From: Candidatus Nanopelagicales bacterium | Lineage (GTDB): Bacteria > Actinomycetota > Actinomycetes > S36-B12 | Direction of reading: 5' to 3' | NCBI GenBank assembly: GCA_018402075.1 | Contig: JAGYJP010000001.1 | Location: 496,001-560,000, forward strand | Length of the DNA: 64,000 nucleotides | In this document: positions 27,082 through 36,134 of the stretch, in pieces | How the letters are laid out: every line of letters begins with the position of its first letter | Numbering within the stretch: position 1 is the stretch's first letter | Position numbers and translations under genes: made by a program | Notes under the pieces: generated by a model | What the model saw: only the letters and a program-made list of their open reading frames with translations | Database searches by the model: none | What the model was told of the DNA's origin: nothing

Positions 27082-27990
27082 TTATTGTTCTGTGAAGTAA
27101 GGGGCTGTAGCGCCAGCCAACCATGAATCTTGGATGGTTTGTAGTTCACCTGAATCCTTCAATTCAGTGAGTGCCCTGTTTACGCAGGTGACCAACGGAT
27201 TTCCCTTTTGGAACAGAAGCCCGAATTGCTCGCCGCCCTCTTGCGCAGCAAACTGACCAACAATTTTGCTGTCTTCAAATTCAACAGCAGTGACATAGTA
27301 GGCCGTTGGTAGGTCCACAACGATTCCGTCTATTTGCCCATTTGACAAAGCTGACTTTGCATCGTTTGTGTCATTGAAAACATAGGGCTCGCTCGCGGGC
27401 TGAACAATTTCAGTGACAAAGTCAAGACTTGTGGTACCCACCTGAGCGCCAAGTTTCGCTTCTTTGAGCTCGGCAATTGTTGCTGCTCCCGAGATAGGGG
27501 AATCGTTGAAAGCAACCACCGCTTGGTTCACGGTGTAGTAGCCATCAGAGAAGTCCACAACCTCAGCGCGCTCAGGGGTAATTGAAATCTGATTGATATC
27601 GAAGTCAAAGTTCTTATCACCAGGGGCATAAGAGGTGTTAAATGGAACGACTTCCCACACAACATCTGCGGGCATAAAGCCAAGCTTGTCTGCGACGGCA
27701 TAAGCAACTGCGGATTCAAAACCCTCACCATTGGATGGATCATCATCAGCGAAGTACGGCGGGTATGCAGGGGTGTCAGTACCAATTGTGAGCACACCTG
27801 GCGTGATTGTGGTCAGGTTTTCAAATGCGCATTCATCAGTGGCAGCGGACTCACTCGCTGATTCTGTTGACGTTGCTTCAGCGCTGGTGGACTCTGTTGC
27901 AGTGTCATCACTTGAACTGCAGCCTGCGAGAATTAACCCAGTGGCGGCGACTACCGCCACACTGGCGAGGCGGATCGAATTTCGATGCAT
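27082..27990 (-). CDS. Amino acid ABC transporter substrate-binding lipoprotein
   Basis: This 302-residue protein has a signal peptide with lipobox LAGC (Cys about residue 24), a Ser/Thr/Ala/Glu-rich linker and a type 3 periplasmic-binding fold: TPGVLTIGTDTPAYPPYF, GFESAVAYAVADKLGF, VDFSDGYYTVNQAVV and KLGAQVGTTSLDF. It is the first gene of the importer operon. The ligand cannot be told from the sequence. Confidence 0.92.
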   Translation of the reverse strand: MHRNSIRLASVAVVAATGLILAGCSSSDDTATESTSAEATSTESASESAATDECAFENLTTITPGVLTIGTDTPAYPPYFADDDPSNGEGFESAVAYAVADKLGFMPADVVWEVVPFNTSYAPGDKNFDFDINQISITPERAEVVDFSDGYYTVNQAVVAFNDSPISGAATIAELKEAKLGAQVGTTSLDFVTEIVQPASEPYVFNDTNDAKSALSNGQIDGIVVDLPTAYYVTAVEFEDSKIVGQFAAQEGGEQFGLLFQKGNPLVTCVNRALTELKDSGELQTIQDSWLAGATAPYFTEQ

Positions 27991-28089
27991 ATTTTTGTTT
28001 TTCCTATCGTGTTACAGCAGGGCGCGGGATTGCGCCGCCGGATTGTTTCATATGGCGAGCAGGTATTGCCATTAACGACAAACCAAAAA

Positions 28090-28374
28090 CTATTTCTTAT
28101 CTTTTCCCCGAGGGAGCCCCGCGTGAATCGCTTCACATTCTGGGCAGATGGGAAACTTTGACGGATCACGATTTGGGATCCACTTTTTTCCGCATAGGGC
28201 TTTGACGGGAGCACCGGTCACGGCGCTTTCCACAATTTTGTCCTTTTCCACATAGTGAGCGAACTTCTCGTGGTCACCATCGTCGAAAGTGGATTCGCGC
28301 TCTTGTGTCAGCGTATTGCCCAGGGACTCCACAGAGGGTTGATCCAGTCCCGGGCTGTCTAATGGCGTGCTCAT
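28090..28374 (-). CDS. DUF3039 domain protein
   Basis: This 94-residue protein contains HYVEKDKIVESAVTGAPVKALCGKKWIP and FPICPECEAIH, a Cys-x-Cys pattern (one upstream Cys and CPEC) that could bind zinc. It is found widely in actinobacteria with no known function. TAGGCT (28381-28386) ends 6 nt before the ATG, consistent with leaderless transcription, divergent from thioredoxin. Confidence 0.85.
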   Translation of the reverse strand: MSTPLDSPGLDQPSVESLGNTLTQERESTFDDGDHEKFAHYVEKDKIVESAVTGAPVKALCGKKWIPNRDPSKFPICPECEAIHAGLPRGKDKK

Positions 28375-28434
28375 GCCGATAGCCTACTTTTCCCGGCCTC
28401 TGGAGACATTCGCAGTGCAGGCGGGCACCCGGTT

Positions 28435-28468
28435 TTGACTCATCTCTTTATACCCCCTAGGGTATAAA
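28435..28468 (+). promoter_or_regulatory. Thioredoxin promoter with CsoR/CstR-type operator
   Basis: A TTGACT -35 (28435-28440), 17-nt spacer and TAGGGT -10 (28458-28463) end 6 nt before the thioredoxin ATG. A perfect 9-4-9 palindrome, TTTATACCC (28447-28455) and GGGTATAAA (28460-28468), covers the -10 and the transcription start. The half-site ATACCC with a 4-nt centre matches the second palindrome at 33276-33295 beside the CstR-like gene. Confidence 0.75.
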
Positions 28469-28469
28469 C

Positions 28470-28847
28470 ATGGCTACTTTGAATCTCACTGAGAGTACTT
28501 TCGCAGAGACCATTCAAGGCAATTCCATTGTCTTTGTGGACTTCTGGGCTGAGTGGTGCGGACCTTGCCGCAACTTTGCACCCGTCTATGAAAAAGCCTC
28601 CGAGGCTAATCCCGATATTGTGTTCGCCAAGGTCGATACGGAGGCTGAGCAGGCACTCGCCGGCAGCTTCCAAATTTCGTCGATACCCACACTGATGGCG
28701 ATCCGCGATGGCGTGGTGCTGTACTCGCAAGCAGGTGCCCTCCCGCAAGAGGCATTCAACAACTTGGTGCAGGCAGTTCGCGATGTCAACATGGAAGACG
28801 TGCGCGCGGAGATTGCCAAATCAGAGGACGAAACACCGACGCAGTGA
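28470..28847 (+). CDS. Thioredoxin
   Basis: This 125-residue thioredoxin has the active site WAEWCGPCR and cis-Pro segment SSIPTLMAI. It has a short extra C-terminal tail. It is a general disulfide reductase. The operator over its promoter matches that of the CstR-like repressor locus 4.8 kb away, so it may be induced by reactive sulfur or copper. The transcript is probably leaderless. Confidence 0.95.
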   Translation: MATLNLTESTFAETIQGNSIVFVDFWAEWCGPCRNFAPVYEKASEANPDIVFAKVDTEAEQALAGSFQISSIPTLMAIRDGVVLYSQAGALPQEAFNNLVQAVRDVNMEDVRAEIAKSEDETPTQ

Positions 28848-28880
28848 ACCTACACAGTGACTCAACATGGGAAGGAAGTG

Positions 28881-29261
28881 ATGAACATGCCACAACAACC
28901 GCTCGCTCAGGTTCCACTCGATTCCAAGTGGCATTGGCAGGAACTTGGACTATGTCGAAGCGCCGATCCACACTTATTTTTTCATCCACAGAATGAACGT
29001 GGCTCGTCTCGCATTCGACGTGACCAGTCTGCCAAGCGTGTTTGTGCATCCTGTCCCGTACGACTGGAGTGCGCTGACTACGCGATTCGCGCTCGCGAAC
29101 CATATGGCGTCTGGGGTGGTCTTAGCGAAGATGATCGCGAAAAGATATATCGCCGAATGACAACACGGGACTTCCCTCGAGCGTCAGGTGCAGGACTAAG
29201 AATTGCCGGTGAGGCTGTGAATCAGGCCATATCAGAACGCTCACTGGGATTTGCTGATTAG
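28881..29261 (+). CDS. WhiB-family transcriptional regulator
   Basis: This actinobacteria-specific iron-sulfur regulator has its four cluster cysteines in ELGLCRS and CASCPVRLEC, followed by the GVWGG turn and a basic segment (DREKIYRRM). ATG 28881 follows a GGAAG ribosome site. A 40-residue tail follows the core. Whether it corresponds to WhiB1, WhiB2/WhmD or another member is not decided. Confidence 0.93.
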   Translation: MNMPQQPLAQVPLDSKWHWQELGLCRSADPHLFFHPQNERGSSRIRRDQSAKRVCASCPVRLECADYAIRAREPYGVWGGLSEDDREKIYRRMTTRDFPRASGAGLRIAGEAVNQAISERSLGFAD

Positions 29262-29282
29262 ACACCGCAATAGACTTCACAC

Positions 29283-30329
29283 ATGGAGCCAGTTCGCCAG
29301 TCAACCCACGAACCCTTGTCGAGGGATTCCGTTCGTGCATTGCACCTCACCGGACGAGATTTCCTGAAGGAGCTCGACTTCACGTCTGGTGAATTAACTG
29401 CGCTCCTAGACCTTGCCTCTCAGTTAAAGAACGCGCGGGCAACAAATACTGAACCGCAACTACTTACCGGCAAGAACCTTTGTGCAATTTTTGAGAAGAC
29501 TTCTACGCGCACTCGTATTGCATTCAGTGTGGCAATGTCAGATCAAGGTGGGTTCACAACATTCCTTGATGCGGCTTCGAGTCAGATCGGCCACAAGGAA
29601 TCTCCCGCCGACACCGCGCGGGTCTTAGAGAGACTTTTTGATGCCATCGAGTATCGGGGCACAGAGCAAAGTGTTGTAGAAGAATTGGCTGATCATTCCC
29701 GCGTCCCCGTCTATAACGGCCTGACCAATCAGTGGCATCCAACACAGATGCTTGCTGATTTTCTCACCATGAGAGAACACGCAAGGGATCCTGGCCAATT
29801 GAGTTACTGCTTTGTGGGAGATGCTCGCTTCAATATGGCGAACTCACTTCTCACCATGGGTGCTTTGATGGGCGCAGATGTTCGCCTGGTGGCACCCGAA
29901 CCCCTGTGGCCTAACCGTGACATCGTTGACTCAGCAAAAAGCATTGCTGAGTCAACAGGTGCCAAGATTTTACTGACATCCGATATCGAGCAAGGCGTAT
30001 CCGGAGTCGAGTTTGTGCATACCGATGTCTGGGTCTCCATGGGTGAACCTGAGGACCAATGGGCTCAACGCATTGAACTGCTGCGGGAGTATCAAGTAAA
30101 TAGTCGCCTCATGGGTATTGCCGGGGAAAACATTAAATTCATGCATTGTCTCCCTGCCTACCATGATTCAGCAACATCGATCGGAGCCCGCATTGCACGA
30201 GAGTTCAATATGCCCGATGGTGTAGAAGTCACCCATGAAGTTTTCGAATCACAAGCAAATATCGCTTTTGACCAGGCCGAAAACCGAATGCACACCATCA
30301 AGGCAATACTTCTTGCCACCCTTGCGTAA
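29283..30329 (+). CDS. Ornithine carbamoyltransferase, catabolic (ArcB) type
   Basis: Carbamoyl-phosphate motif STRTR (in FEKTSTRTRIAF), HPTQMLADFLTM and the HCLPAYHD catalytic loop define an ornithine carbamoyltransferase. The 348-residue length and the SQIGHKES stretch match catabolic ArcB-type enzymes better than the shorter biosynthetic form. No arginine deiminase or carbamate kinase gene is next to it. TAGACT (29271-29276) ends 6 nt before ATG 29283. It is convergent with the PEPCK gene. Confidence 0.92.
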   Translation: MEPVRQSTHEPLSRDSVRALHLTGRDFLKELDFTSGELTALLDLASQLKNARATNTEPQLLTGKNLCAIFEKTSTRTRIAFSVAMSDQGGFTTFLDAASSQIGHKESPADTARVLERLFDAIEYRGTEQSVVEELADHSRVPVYNGLTNQWHPTQMLADFLTMREHARDPGQLSYCFVGDARFNMANSLLTMGALMGADVRLVAPEPLWPNRDIVDSAKSIAESTGAKILLTSDIEQGVSGVEFVHTDVWVSMGEPEDQWAQRIELLREYQVNSRLMGIAGENIKFMHCLPAYHDSATSIGARIAREFNMPDGVEVTHEVFESQANIAFDQAENRMHTIKAILLATLA

Positions 30330-30376
30330 GCTCCACTCTCACCTGATGAGTTGAGTGGTTCTAGTTTTCACGTGGT

Positions 30377-32206
30377 TCAGGACTTATTTAGTCGCTGGCG
30401 TAGCTCACCCAATTGAGTATGCAACTCGGCCGGAACTCGATCACCGAACTCGGAGTAGTAGGCCTCAGTCAGGTCAGTTTCCGCGAGCCACGAATCCACG
30501 TCAACGGCGAATAACTCTGCTAACGCCGAGTCTGACAAATCAAGCCCTGCTGTATCGAGCGCACCTTCGGCCGGAATGCGGCCAATAGGAGTGTCAATAG
30601 CCTCCGCATCTCCTGACAAGCGATCCACTATCCATTCCAGAACGCGAGCATTCTCTCCGAAGCCAGGCCAGATGAACTTGCCATCGGAGTTTTTACGGAA
30701 CCAGTTGACCGAGTAGATTTTTGGCAATTTGTCGGCGGTGGTGAACTCACCAATTTTGAGCCAATGCCCCCAATAATCTGCCATGTTGTAACCACAAAAT
30801 GGCAGCATGGCAAATGGGTCCCGGCGCAATGCACCCACGCTGCCCTCCGCTGCCGCAGTTTGCTCACTGGAAACTGTAGAGCCAACAAAGACTCCGTGCT
30901 TCCAGTCAAATGACTCTGACACAAGAGGCACATTCGTGGCCCGGCGTCCGCCGAACAAAATCGCATCAATTGGGACACCTGAAGGGTCCTCCCAGTTGGG
31001 TGCAATTGACGGGCACTGGTTTGCGGGTGCGGTGAATCGGGCATTGGGATGAGAGGACGGCTCAGACGACTCGGGTGTCCAGTCATTGCCTTTCCAGTCG
31101 ATCAAGTGTTCCGGAACCTCGTCTGTCAGCCCCTCCCACCAAATATCACCGTTATCGGTCAAGGCAACATTGGTGAAAATGCAATTAGCATTCAAAGAGC
31201 GCACTGCATTGGCATTTGTACTCATTCCTGTTCCGGGAGCAACACCGAAGAAGCCAGCTTCCGGGTTAATGGCGTGCAGGCGGCCATCTTCTCCGAAACG
31301 CATCCAGGCGATGTCATCGCCGATTGTCTCCACTTTCCAACCTGGAATGGTGGGCTCCAGCATGGCGAGATTTGTTTTACCACAAGCGGATGGGAATGCC
31401 GCGGTGATGTACTTAACTTCATTTTTCGGAGAAGTGAGTTTCAAAACGAGCATGTGCTCTGCCATCCAGCCTTCGTCGCGCGCCATGGCCGAAGCAATGC
31501 GTAAGGCAAAGCACTTCTTTCCAAGAAGAGCATTGCCACCGTAACCGGAGCCGTAGGACCAGATTTCTCGCGTCTCAGGAAAATGAACAATGTACTTAGT
31601 GTCATTGCAAGGCCATGAGACATCGGGGCGTGATGTGCCATTGTCATCAATCAGTGGATAACCCACACTGTGAATTGCCGGAACGAATTCACCGAACTCA
31701 CCGATTTCATCAAGTGCCGCCTGACCCATGCGCGTCATGATCTTCATGTTCACAACAACATATGGGGAGTCAGTAATTTCAACCCCGAGTTGGGCGATTC
31801 GGGAACCAAGCGGGCCCATGGAAAAGGGAACTATGTACATGGTGCGCCCACGCATGGAACCTTTCATAAGACCGGTCAGGGTGGACCGCATCTCTGATGG
31901 CTCAGCCCAATTATTGGTCGGCCCCGCATCCACTTCGCGCTGCGAACAAATAAAGGTACGGCTCTCAACCCGGGCAACATCGCTCGGATTCGAGCGAGCC
32001 AAAAATGAATTAGGTCGGATATCCTCATTGAGGCGGATAAAGGTTCCCGCTTCGACCATCTCTTTGGTGAGTCGATCCCACTCTGCATCCGAGCCATCGC
32101 ACCACACGATGGACTCAGGCTCAGTCAAAACTGCCATTTCGTCAACCCACTCCAGCAGTTGCTTATTCTGCGTTGGTGCTTGCTCGAAATCGATGCGAGT
32201 GCCCAT
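30377..32206 (-). CDS. pckG: Phosphoenolpyruvate carboxykinase (GTP)
   Basis: This 610-residue enzyme interconverts oxaloacetate and PEP with GTP. Motifs are the P-loop [13 protein letters not shown], the GTP-type reactive-Cys region, [10 protein letters not shown], and [22 protein letters not shown] 32206 ([15 protein letters not shown]) has a GGGAAG ribosome site. It is the gluconeogenic or anaplerotic link and would receive carbon from hydroxyproline or from bicarbonate-fed reactions. Confidence 0.96.
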   Translation of the reverse strand: MGTRIDFEQAPTQNKQLLEWVDEMAVLTEPESIVWCDGSDAEWDRLTKEMVEAGTFIRLNEDIRPNSFLARSNPSDVARVESRTFICSQREVDAGPTNNWAEPSEMRSTLTGLMKGSMRGRTMYIVPFSMGPLGSRIAQLGVEITDSPYVVVNMKIMTRMGQAALDEIGEFGEFVPAIHSVGYPLIDDNGTSRPDVSWPCNDTKYIVHFPETREIWSYGSGYGGNALLGKKCFALRIASAMARDEGWMAEHMLVLKLTSPKNEVKYITAAFPSACGKTNLAMLEPTIPGWKVETIGDDIAWMRFGEDGRLHAINPEAGFFGVAPGTGMSTNANAVRSLNANCIFTNVALTDNGDIWWEGLTDEVPEHLIDWKGNDWTPESSEPSSHPNARFTAPANQCPSIAPNWEDPSGVPIDAILFGGRRATNVPLVSESFDWKHGVFVGSTVSSEQTAAAEGSVGALRRDPFAMLPFCGYNMADYWGHWLKIGEFTTADKLPKIYSVNWFRKNSDGKFIWPGFGENARVLEWIVDRLSGDAEAIDTPIGRIPAEGALDTAGLDLSDSALAELFAVDVDSWLAETDLTEAYYSEFGDRVPAELHTQLGELRQRLNKS

Positions 32207-32380
32207 GACATCACTTCCCTGAAGATCAATGAAAAACCGGGGAGGCATTCCCCGTATGGAGATCAAGGATGCACCCGCCCACGCAGAATTTCTACCTGAA
32301 ACGTGGTGATCTAACGCACTTGTGACAAAAGGCACAGCCTAAGGGAGAGACGCGTGGGAAAAATGAGGCGTGAGGGGAAA

Positions 32381-32992
32381 TTAACGAGCACCCGGCGAAA
32401 CGCGCCCTTCCCATGTAATCGTTTTCTTGATGGCGGCGGCCACCATACGAGCAAATCGCTGCGCTCCCCTGGGGGTTAAATGAAAGCCATCCGAGTACAG
32501 GTAGCTCTTCTTTGACTGCGAAATTGTGTGCCAATCCAGGACCTGCACCCTAGAAGCCGAGAAGCCTTTGGCGCACTTTGCCATCAGTGAATTATTAATG
32601 TTCTCCCACTTTCGGGGAACTTTTAGGTTGATCAAAAACACGGTACGTCCAATTCCGGCTGCTCGCACTGTCTCCCGACAGGTCTCTACCGAATATGAAC
32701 CATTGGTGCCCAGATGAACAACCACAAACTTGATATCCGGATTGGCAGCAAGCTCTTTGACAAGGCTTGGGCCACTTGTGGCCTGCCGACTCACTTTGGC
32801 ATCGACTTTTGCGACGCCAATTTTTTGGAGTTGAGATTTGGCGCCTAGCATTACCGAATCACCAATGGCTACAGCCTTCAGCTCAGAAGCATGTGCTGTT
32901 GGAGTTCCAGTAAACACGAGGGAGCCAACCGCGATCGCCATCAGAGATACGGTTGCTGTGAATTTCTTGCGCAGGGAAGTGAAGTGATTCAT
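32381..32992 (-). CDS. Secreted SGNH-hydrolase-like protein
   Basis: This 203-residue protein has a signal peptide (cleavage near AHASE) and an SGNH core: AIGDSVMLGA (Ser), HLGTNG, and DGFHLTPRG (Asp-x-x-His). It resembles the extracytoplasmic SGNH domain that terminates OatA-type acyltransferases, here as a stand-alone protein. It may remove or transfer acyl groups on cell-surface polymers. Confidence 0.82.
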   Translation of the reverse strand: MNHFTSLRKKFTATVSLMAIAVGSLVFTGTPTAHASELKAVAIGDSVMLGAKSQLQKIGVAKVDAKVSRQATSGPSLVKELAANPDIKFVVVHLGTNGSYSVETCRETVRAAGIGRTVFLINLKVPRKWENINNSLMAKCAKGFSASRVQVLDWHTISQSKKSYLYSDGFHLTPRGAQRFARMVAAAIKKTITWEGRVSPGAR

Positions 32993-32997
32993 GATTT

Positions 32998-33273
<276 letters not shown>

Positions 33274-33275
33274 CT

Positions 33276-33295
33276 AGATACCCACTGGGGTATCT
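33276..33295. promoter_or_regulatory. CsoR/CstR-type operator, divergent promoter
   Basis: AGATACCC (33276-33283), ACTG and GGGTATCT (33288-33295) form an 8-4-8 palindrome between the repressor and the AhpD-like gene. It overlaps the TATCTT -10 of the latter (33291-33296). The same ATACCC-N4-GGGTAT core lies at the thioredoxin promoter. Confidence 0.75.
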
Positions 33296-33302
33296 TTGAA
33301 CC

Positions 33303-33653
33303 ATGGCTCATTCGCACGGAAAAGGCGTACAAGAGGATCTCATGCCCTTGGCCCGTGACCTTCGCCGGGCAATCCCCGATGTCTACGCGGGATTTGCTGC
33401 ACTTCATAAAGGAGCAATGTCAGAGGGGGCGCTTCCGGTCAAAATGAAAGAACTCATTGCCCTTGCCCTCGCCGTTGTGGAGCAATGCGATGGATGCATC
33501 GCGTCCCATTCCAAAGGAGCCGCCCGCGCCGGCGCCACCAGAGAAGAGGCCGCAGAAGCTATTGGTGTGACCTACCTGATGGCCGGTGGGCCTGCAACCG
33601 TCTACGGACCCCGGGCTTACTCTGCCTTCTGTGAATACGCCGATTCGGATTAA
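33303..33653 (+). CDS. AhpD-like carboxymuconolactone decarboxylase family protein
   Basis: This 116-residue protein has the AhpD-type redox motif EQCDGCIASH (CxxC plus His), inside the CMD fold (KMKELIALALAVV, AAEAIGVTYLMAGGPA). Such proteins reduce peroxides or act on small reactive compounds. The leaderless promoter is covered by the CstR-type operator, so it probably belongs to the same regulon as the thioredoxin at 28470. Confidence 0.88.
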   Translation: MAHSHGKGVQEDLMPLARDLRRAIPDVYAGFAALHKGAMSEGALPVKMKELIALALAVVEQCDGCIASHSKGAARAGATREEAAEAIGVTYLMAGGPATVYGPRAYSAFCEYADSD

Positions 33654-33698
33654 AGGGTTCACAACCTTTATTTCGCTCACTCACCCAGTTGCATCCGC

Positions 33699-34442
33699 AT
33701 GAGTGGTCGTATTGCACTTGTCGGTAGTGGTGAATATTTACCTGTGATGCAAGGCATCGAAAGTTGGCTACTTGAAGGCCGACCTCCTCGATTTGTACAG
33801 ATTGCCACGGCTGCATCACTAGAAGGTGAACGCTCACTGGCCAAGTGGCACACCCTTGGCAAAGCATCCGCAGAAAGACTGGGTGTTGAACAGGTCGTCC
33901 TTGATATTCGCAATCGGGAAGATGCCAATAGTGCACATCACATCGCGGCGATAGAGAATGCCGGTCTCATTTATCTTTCCGGGGGCAATCCAGGTCATCT
34001 CGCTCGTACTCTGCGCGGTACCAAAGTCTGGGGCGCCATTCGCGAGCAGTGGGTCCACGGCGCATCCGTAGCTGGGTGCAGCGCAGGAGCAATGGCTCTA
34101 TGTGGTTATGTTCCGGATTTCCGCCATCCCAAAAATGGGGGCGAAGAAGGTCTGGGGTTGGTCATGAATGCACGTGTCATTCCCCACTTCGATCGTTACA
34201 CCAGATTCATTCCAGACTTTGCGCTGAAGCCACTTATCACCCAAGACAACGTGATCGTGGGAATCGATGAAAACACGGCACTCGTCAGTGACGGCACAAC
34301 TGCTAACACCTCCCGCGAATGGAAGTTTGTTAGTCGCGGTCAAGGCTCGAGTTGGCGTATCGATGTCGACCGCAAGCATCGAATAAATGGAAGTATCGAC
34401 CTGTTGGTAGAAGCAAGGCGCGTAAATCCACGTGACCAGTAA
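33699..34442 (+). CDS. Peptidase S51-like / class I glutamine amidotransferase-like protein
   Basis: This 247-residue protein resembles the S51 family (aspartyl dipeptidase, cyanophycinase). The nucleophile elbow VAGCSAGAMAL (Ser) and YLSGGNPGHLARTL are present, as is a later HFDRYTRF segment that could supply the His. The exact substrate is not clear. The gene ends inside the potential start region of trmB. Confidence 0.78.
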   Translation: MSGRIALVGSGEYLPVMQGIESWLLEGRPPRFVQIATAASLEGERSLAKWHTLGKASAERLGVEQVVLDIRNREDANSAHHIAAIENAGLIYLSGGNPGHLARTLRGTKVWGAIREQWVHGASVAGCSAGAMALCGYVPDFRHPKNGGEEGLGLVMNARVIPHFDRYTRFIPDFALKPLITQDNVIVGIDENTALVSDGTTANTSREWKFVSRGQGSSWRIDVDRKHRINGSIDLLVEARRVNPRDQ

Positions 34443-34446
34443 TCAC

Positions 34447-35145
34447 ATGACCGAGAATCCCCTACCCGCCAACTCTGTCTTGAACAGAGGAATCCGCACC
34501 TTCAAGCCCCGGCGAAGCCGAATTACTCAATCACAGCGCAATGCCCTCTTAAGTGCGCGGCAGTACATACTCGATTTTTCGATTGGGCCAGCGCCTGCGA
34601 CGCAGGCTTGGCCTGAATCCCACTCTCCTCTATATATTGACATTGGCTTCGGTAACGGTGTGTCCACAATTGCACTGGCCCAGGCCAATCCAGATAGTTC
34701 ATTTCTGGCAATCGATATTCACACGCCTGGCGTTGGTGATCTACTCAGTGAAATACAGAAACAAGGATTGACAAACATTAGAGTCATGGAAACCGACTCT
34801 CTTGCGGTACTTGAGCACATGATTGTCCCGGATTCAGTATCTGGAATTTTCACTCTCTTCCCTGACCCTTGGCCAAAAGCTCGCCACCATAAACGGCGAA
34901 TCGTGCAGCCCGCCGTCATGAAACTTTTCTCATCACGCCTTGTCACCGGAGGCTTTTGGCAAATTGCAACCGATTGGCAGGAATATGCGGACTCGATTTC
35001 GCAACTCTTTCAGGAACCGGAGGCCCAAATCACCTGGTTCGGTGGCATTACCCCCAGGCCTGACCGGCCGATTACTCATTACGAGAGTCGCGCAATCCGA
35101 GAGGGGCGCAACGTAACCGACTTTCGATTCGTTAAGCAAGATTAG
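34447..35145 (+). CDS. trmB: tRNA (guanine-N7-)-methyltransferase
   Basis: It methylates G46 of tRNA. The SAM-binding GFGNGVSTIALAQANP, the LFPDPWPKARHHKRRI signature and the C-terminal DWQEYADSI and YESRAIREGRNVTDFRF segments are diagnostic. ATG 34447 is used; a GTG at 34432 overlapping the previous gene is the alternative. Confidence 0.94.
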   Translation: MTENPLPANSVLNRGIRTFKPRRSRITQSQRNALLSARQYILDFSIGPAPATQAWPESHSPLYIDIGFGNGVSTIALAQANPDSSFLAIDIHTPGVGDLLSEIQKQGLTNIRVMETDSLAVLEHMIVPDSVSGIFTLFPDPWPKARHHKRRIVQPAVMKLFSSRLVTGGFWQIATDWQEYADSISQLFQEPEAQITWFGGITPRPDRPITHYESRAIREGRNVTDFRFVKQD

Positions 35146-35221
35146 AAGGCGCACTGGCCGCCCGAGCGCCGCGTTACATGTGTACTTCTCTCAACCAATA
35201 TTGATAACAGCAACCACACGG

Positions 35222-35995
35222 TTAGGCATTTCTTTGAATGAGCCGTTCTGACATGCGCTCAGCAATACTTTTCATGAATGGTGCAAACTCCTGTAATTCC
35301 TCTCGACTGACATAGTGACTAGATACTGTCGCATTGACGTATGCGAGGTCGCGGCCTTGTTCATTCTTGATTGCTGCCGAAATTCCGCTCCACTCCAATC
35401 GATGCTCCCGGAAATTGAAAGCAACGCCAGATTTCCGAGCCTGATCGATTTCTTGACGAAGTACCCGAGGATCTGTGATCGATTCGGGTGACTCTGGCGT
35501 TAGTGGCTGCTTCAAGTATTCATTGAGCATGTTCTCCGACAAGGATGCCAAGTAGAGTTTTCCTACAGATGCACAGTGATGCGGCACTTTCATGCCGGCA
35601 ATGTCAATTTGAATAAGTGATGGTGCCCGACACTCATCAATAACAAGAAGTTCCCCACGCGAGTTAATCTCTAAGAATGCATTTCCCCCGGTGACTTCGG
35701 AAACTTCCTCCAGTTCGGAGCGAACTAATTGAGCCCACCCACCGATATCTGCGGCTGCCGCAATTCGCAGCGCTCCCACCCCAACGCTGTACCGACCAGA
35801 TCGTGCACCTTTTGTGACCAGGTCAAAGTGCTCAAGAGTGTTCATCAATCGCCAAGCGGTTGCCCTGTTTACCCCGGCCCTCGCGGCTAATTCGGGGACG
35901 GTGAGCGGGTAGTTGCTCGCGGCAACGGCCTCGAGAAGGGACAACGCCCGCTCAACCGACTGCACTCGTTGCGTCATGTGAACCTCAGATTTCAT
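35222..35995 (-). CDS. IclR-family transcriptional regulator
   Basis: This 257-residue protein has a winged helix (SVERALSLLEAVAASNYPLTVPELAARAGVNRATAWRLMNTLE) and a full effector domain including PHHCASVGKLYLASL and FNFREHRLEWSGISAAI. It diverges from the dehydrogenase/enolase chimera, which it probably controls through the palindrome at 36037-36052. An internal ATG at 35977 is an alternative start. Confidence 0.9.
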   Translation of the reverse strand: MKSEVHMTQRVQSVERALSLLEAVAASNYPLTVPELAARAGVNRATAWRLMNTLEHFDLVTKGARSGRYSVGVGALRIAAAADIGGWAQLVRSELEEVSEVTGGNAFLEINSRGELLVIDECRAPSLIQIDIAGMKVPHHCASVGKLYLASLSENMLNEYLKQPLTPESPESITDPRVLRQEIDQARKSGVAFNFREHRLEWSGISAAIKNEQGRDLAYVNATVSSHYVSREELQEFAPFMKSIAERMSERLIQRNA

Positions 35996-36036
35996 TTTGG
36001 CAAACTGACAGATTTCTGCAGCTTATGTCGCTATTT

Positions 36037-36052
36037 TGCAACAGTTGTTGCA
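36037..36052. promoter_or_regulatory. Putative IclR operator
   Basis: TGCAACA-GT-TGTTGCA is a perfect 7-2-7 palindrome midway between the IclR gene and the divergent chimera gene. Position and symmetry fit an IclR-type binding site. Confidence 0.5.
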
Positions 36053-36134
36053 TGATCGCAGCAAAACACCTAATGAATAGTGCGCAACCAAATAATTTCA
36101 CCGACAAATTCAAGTCTCGAGAAAGGCACAAAGG

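Noticed and set aside
30330..30376. Weak CCACTC/GAGTGG hairpin between the carbamoyltransferase and PEPCK genes
   Set aside because: The stem is short with a long loop and no T tract; too weak to call a terminator.
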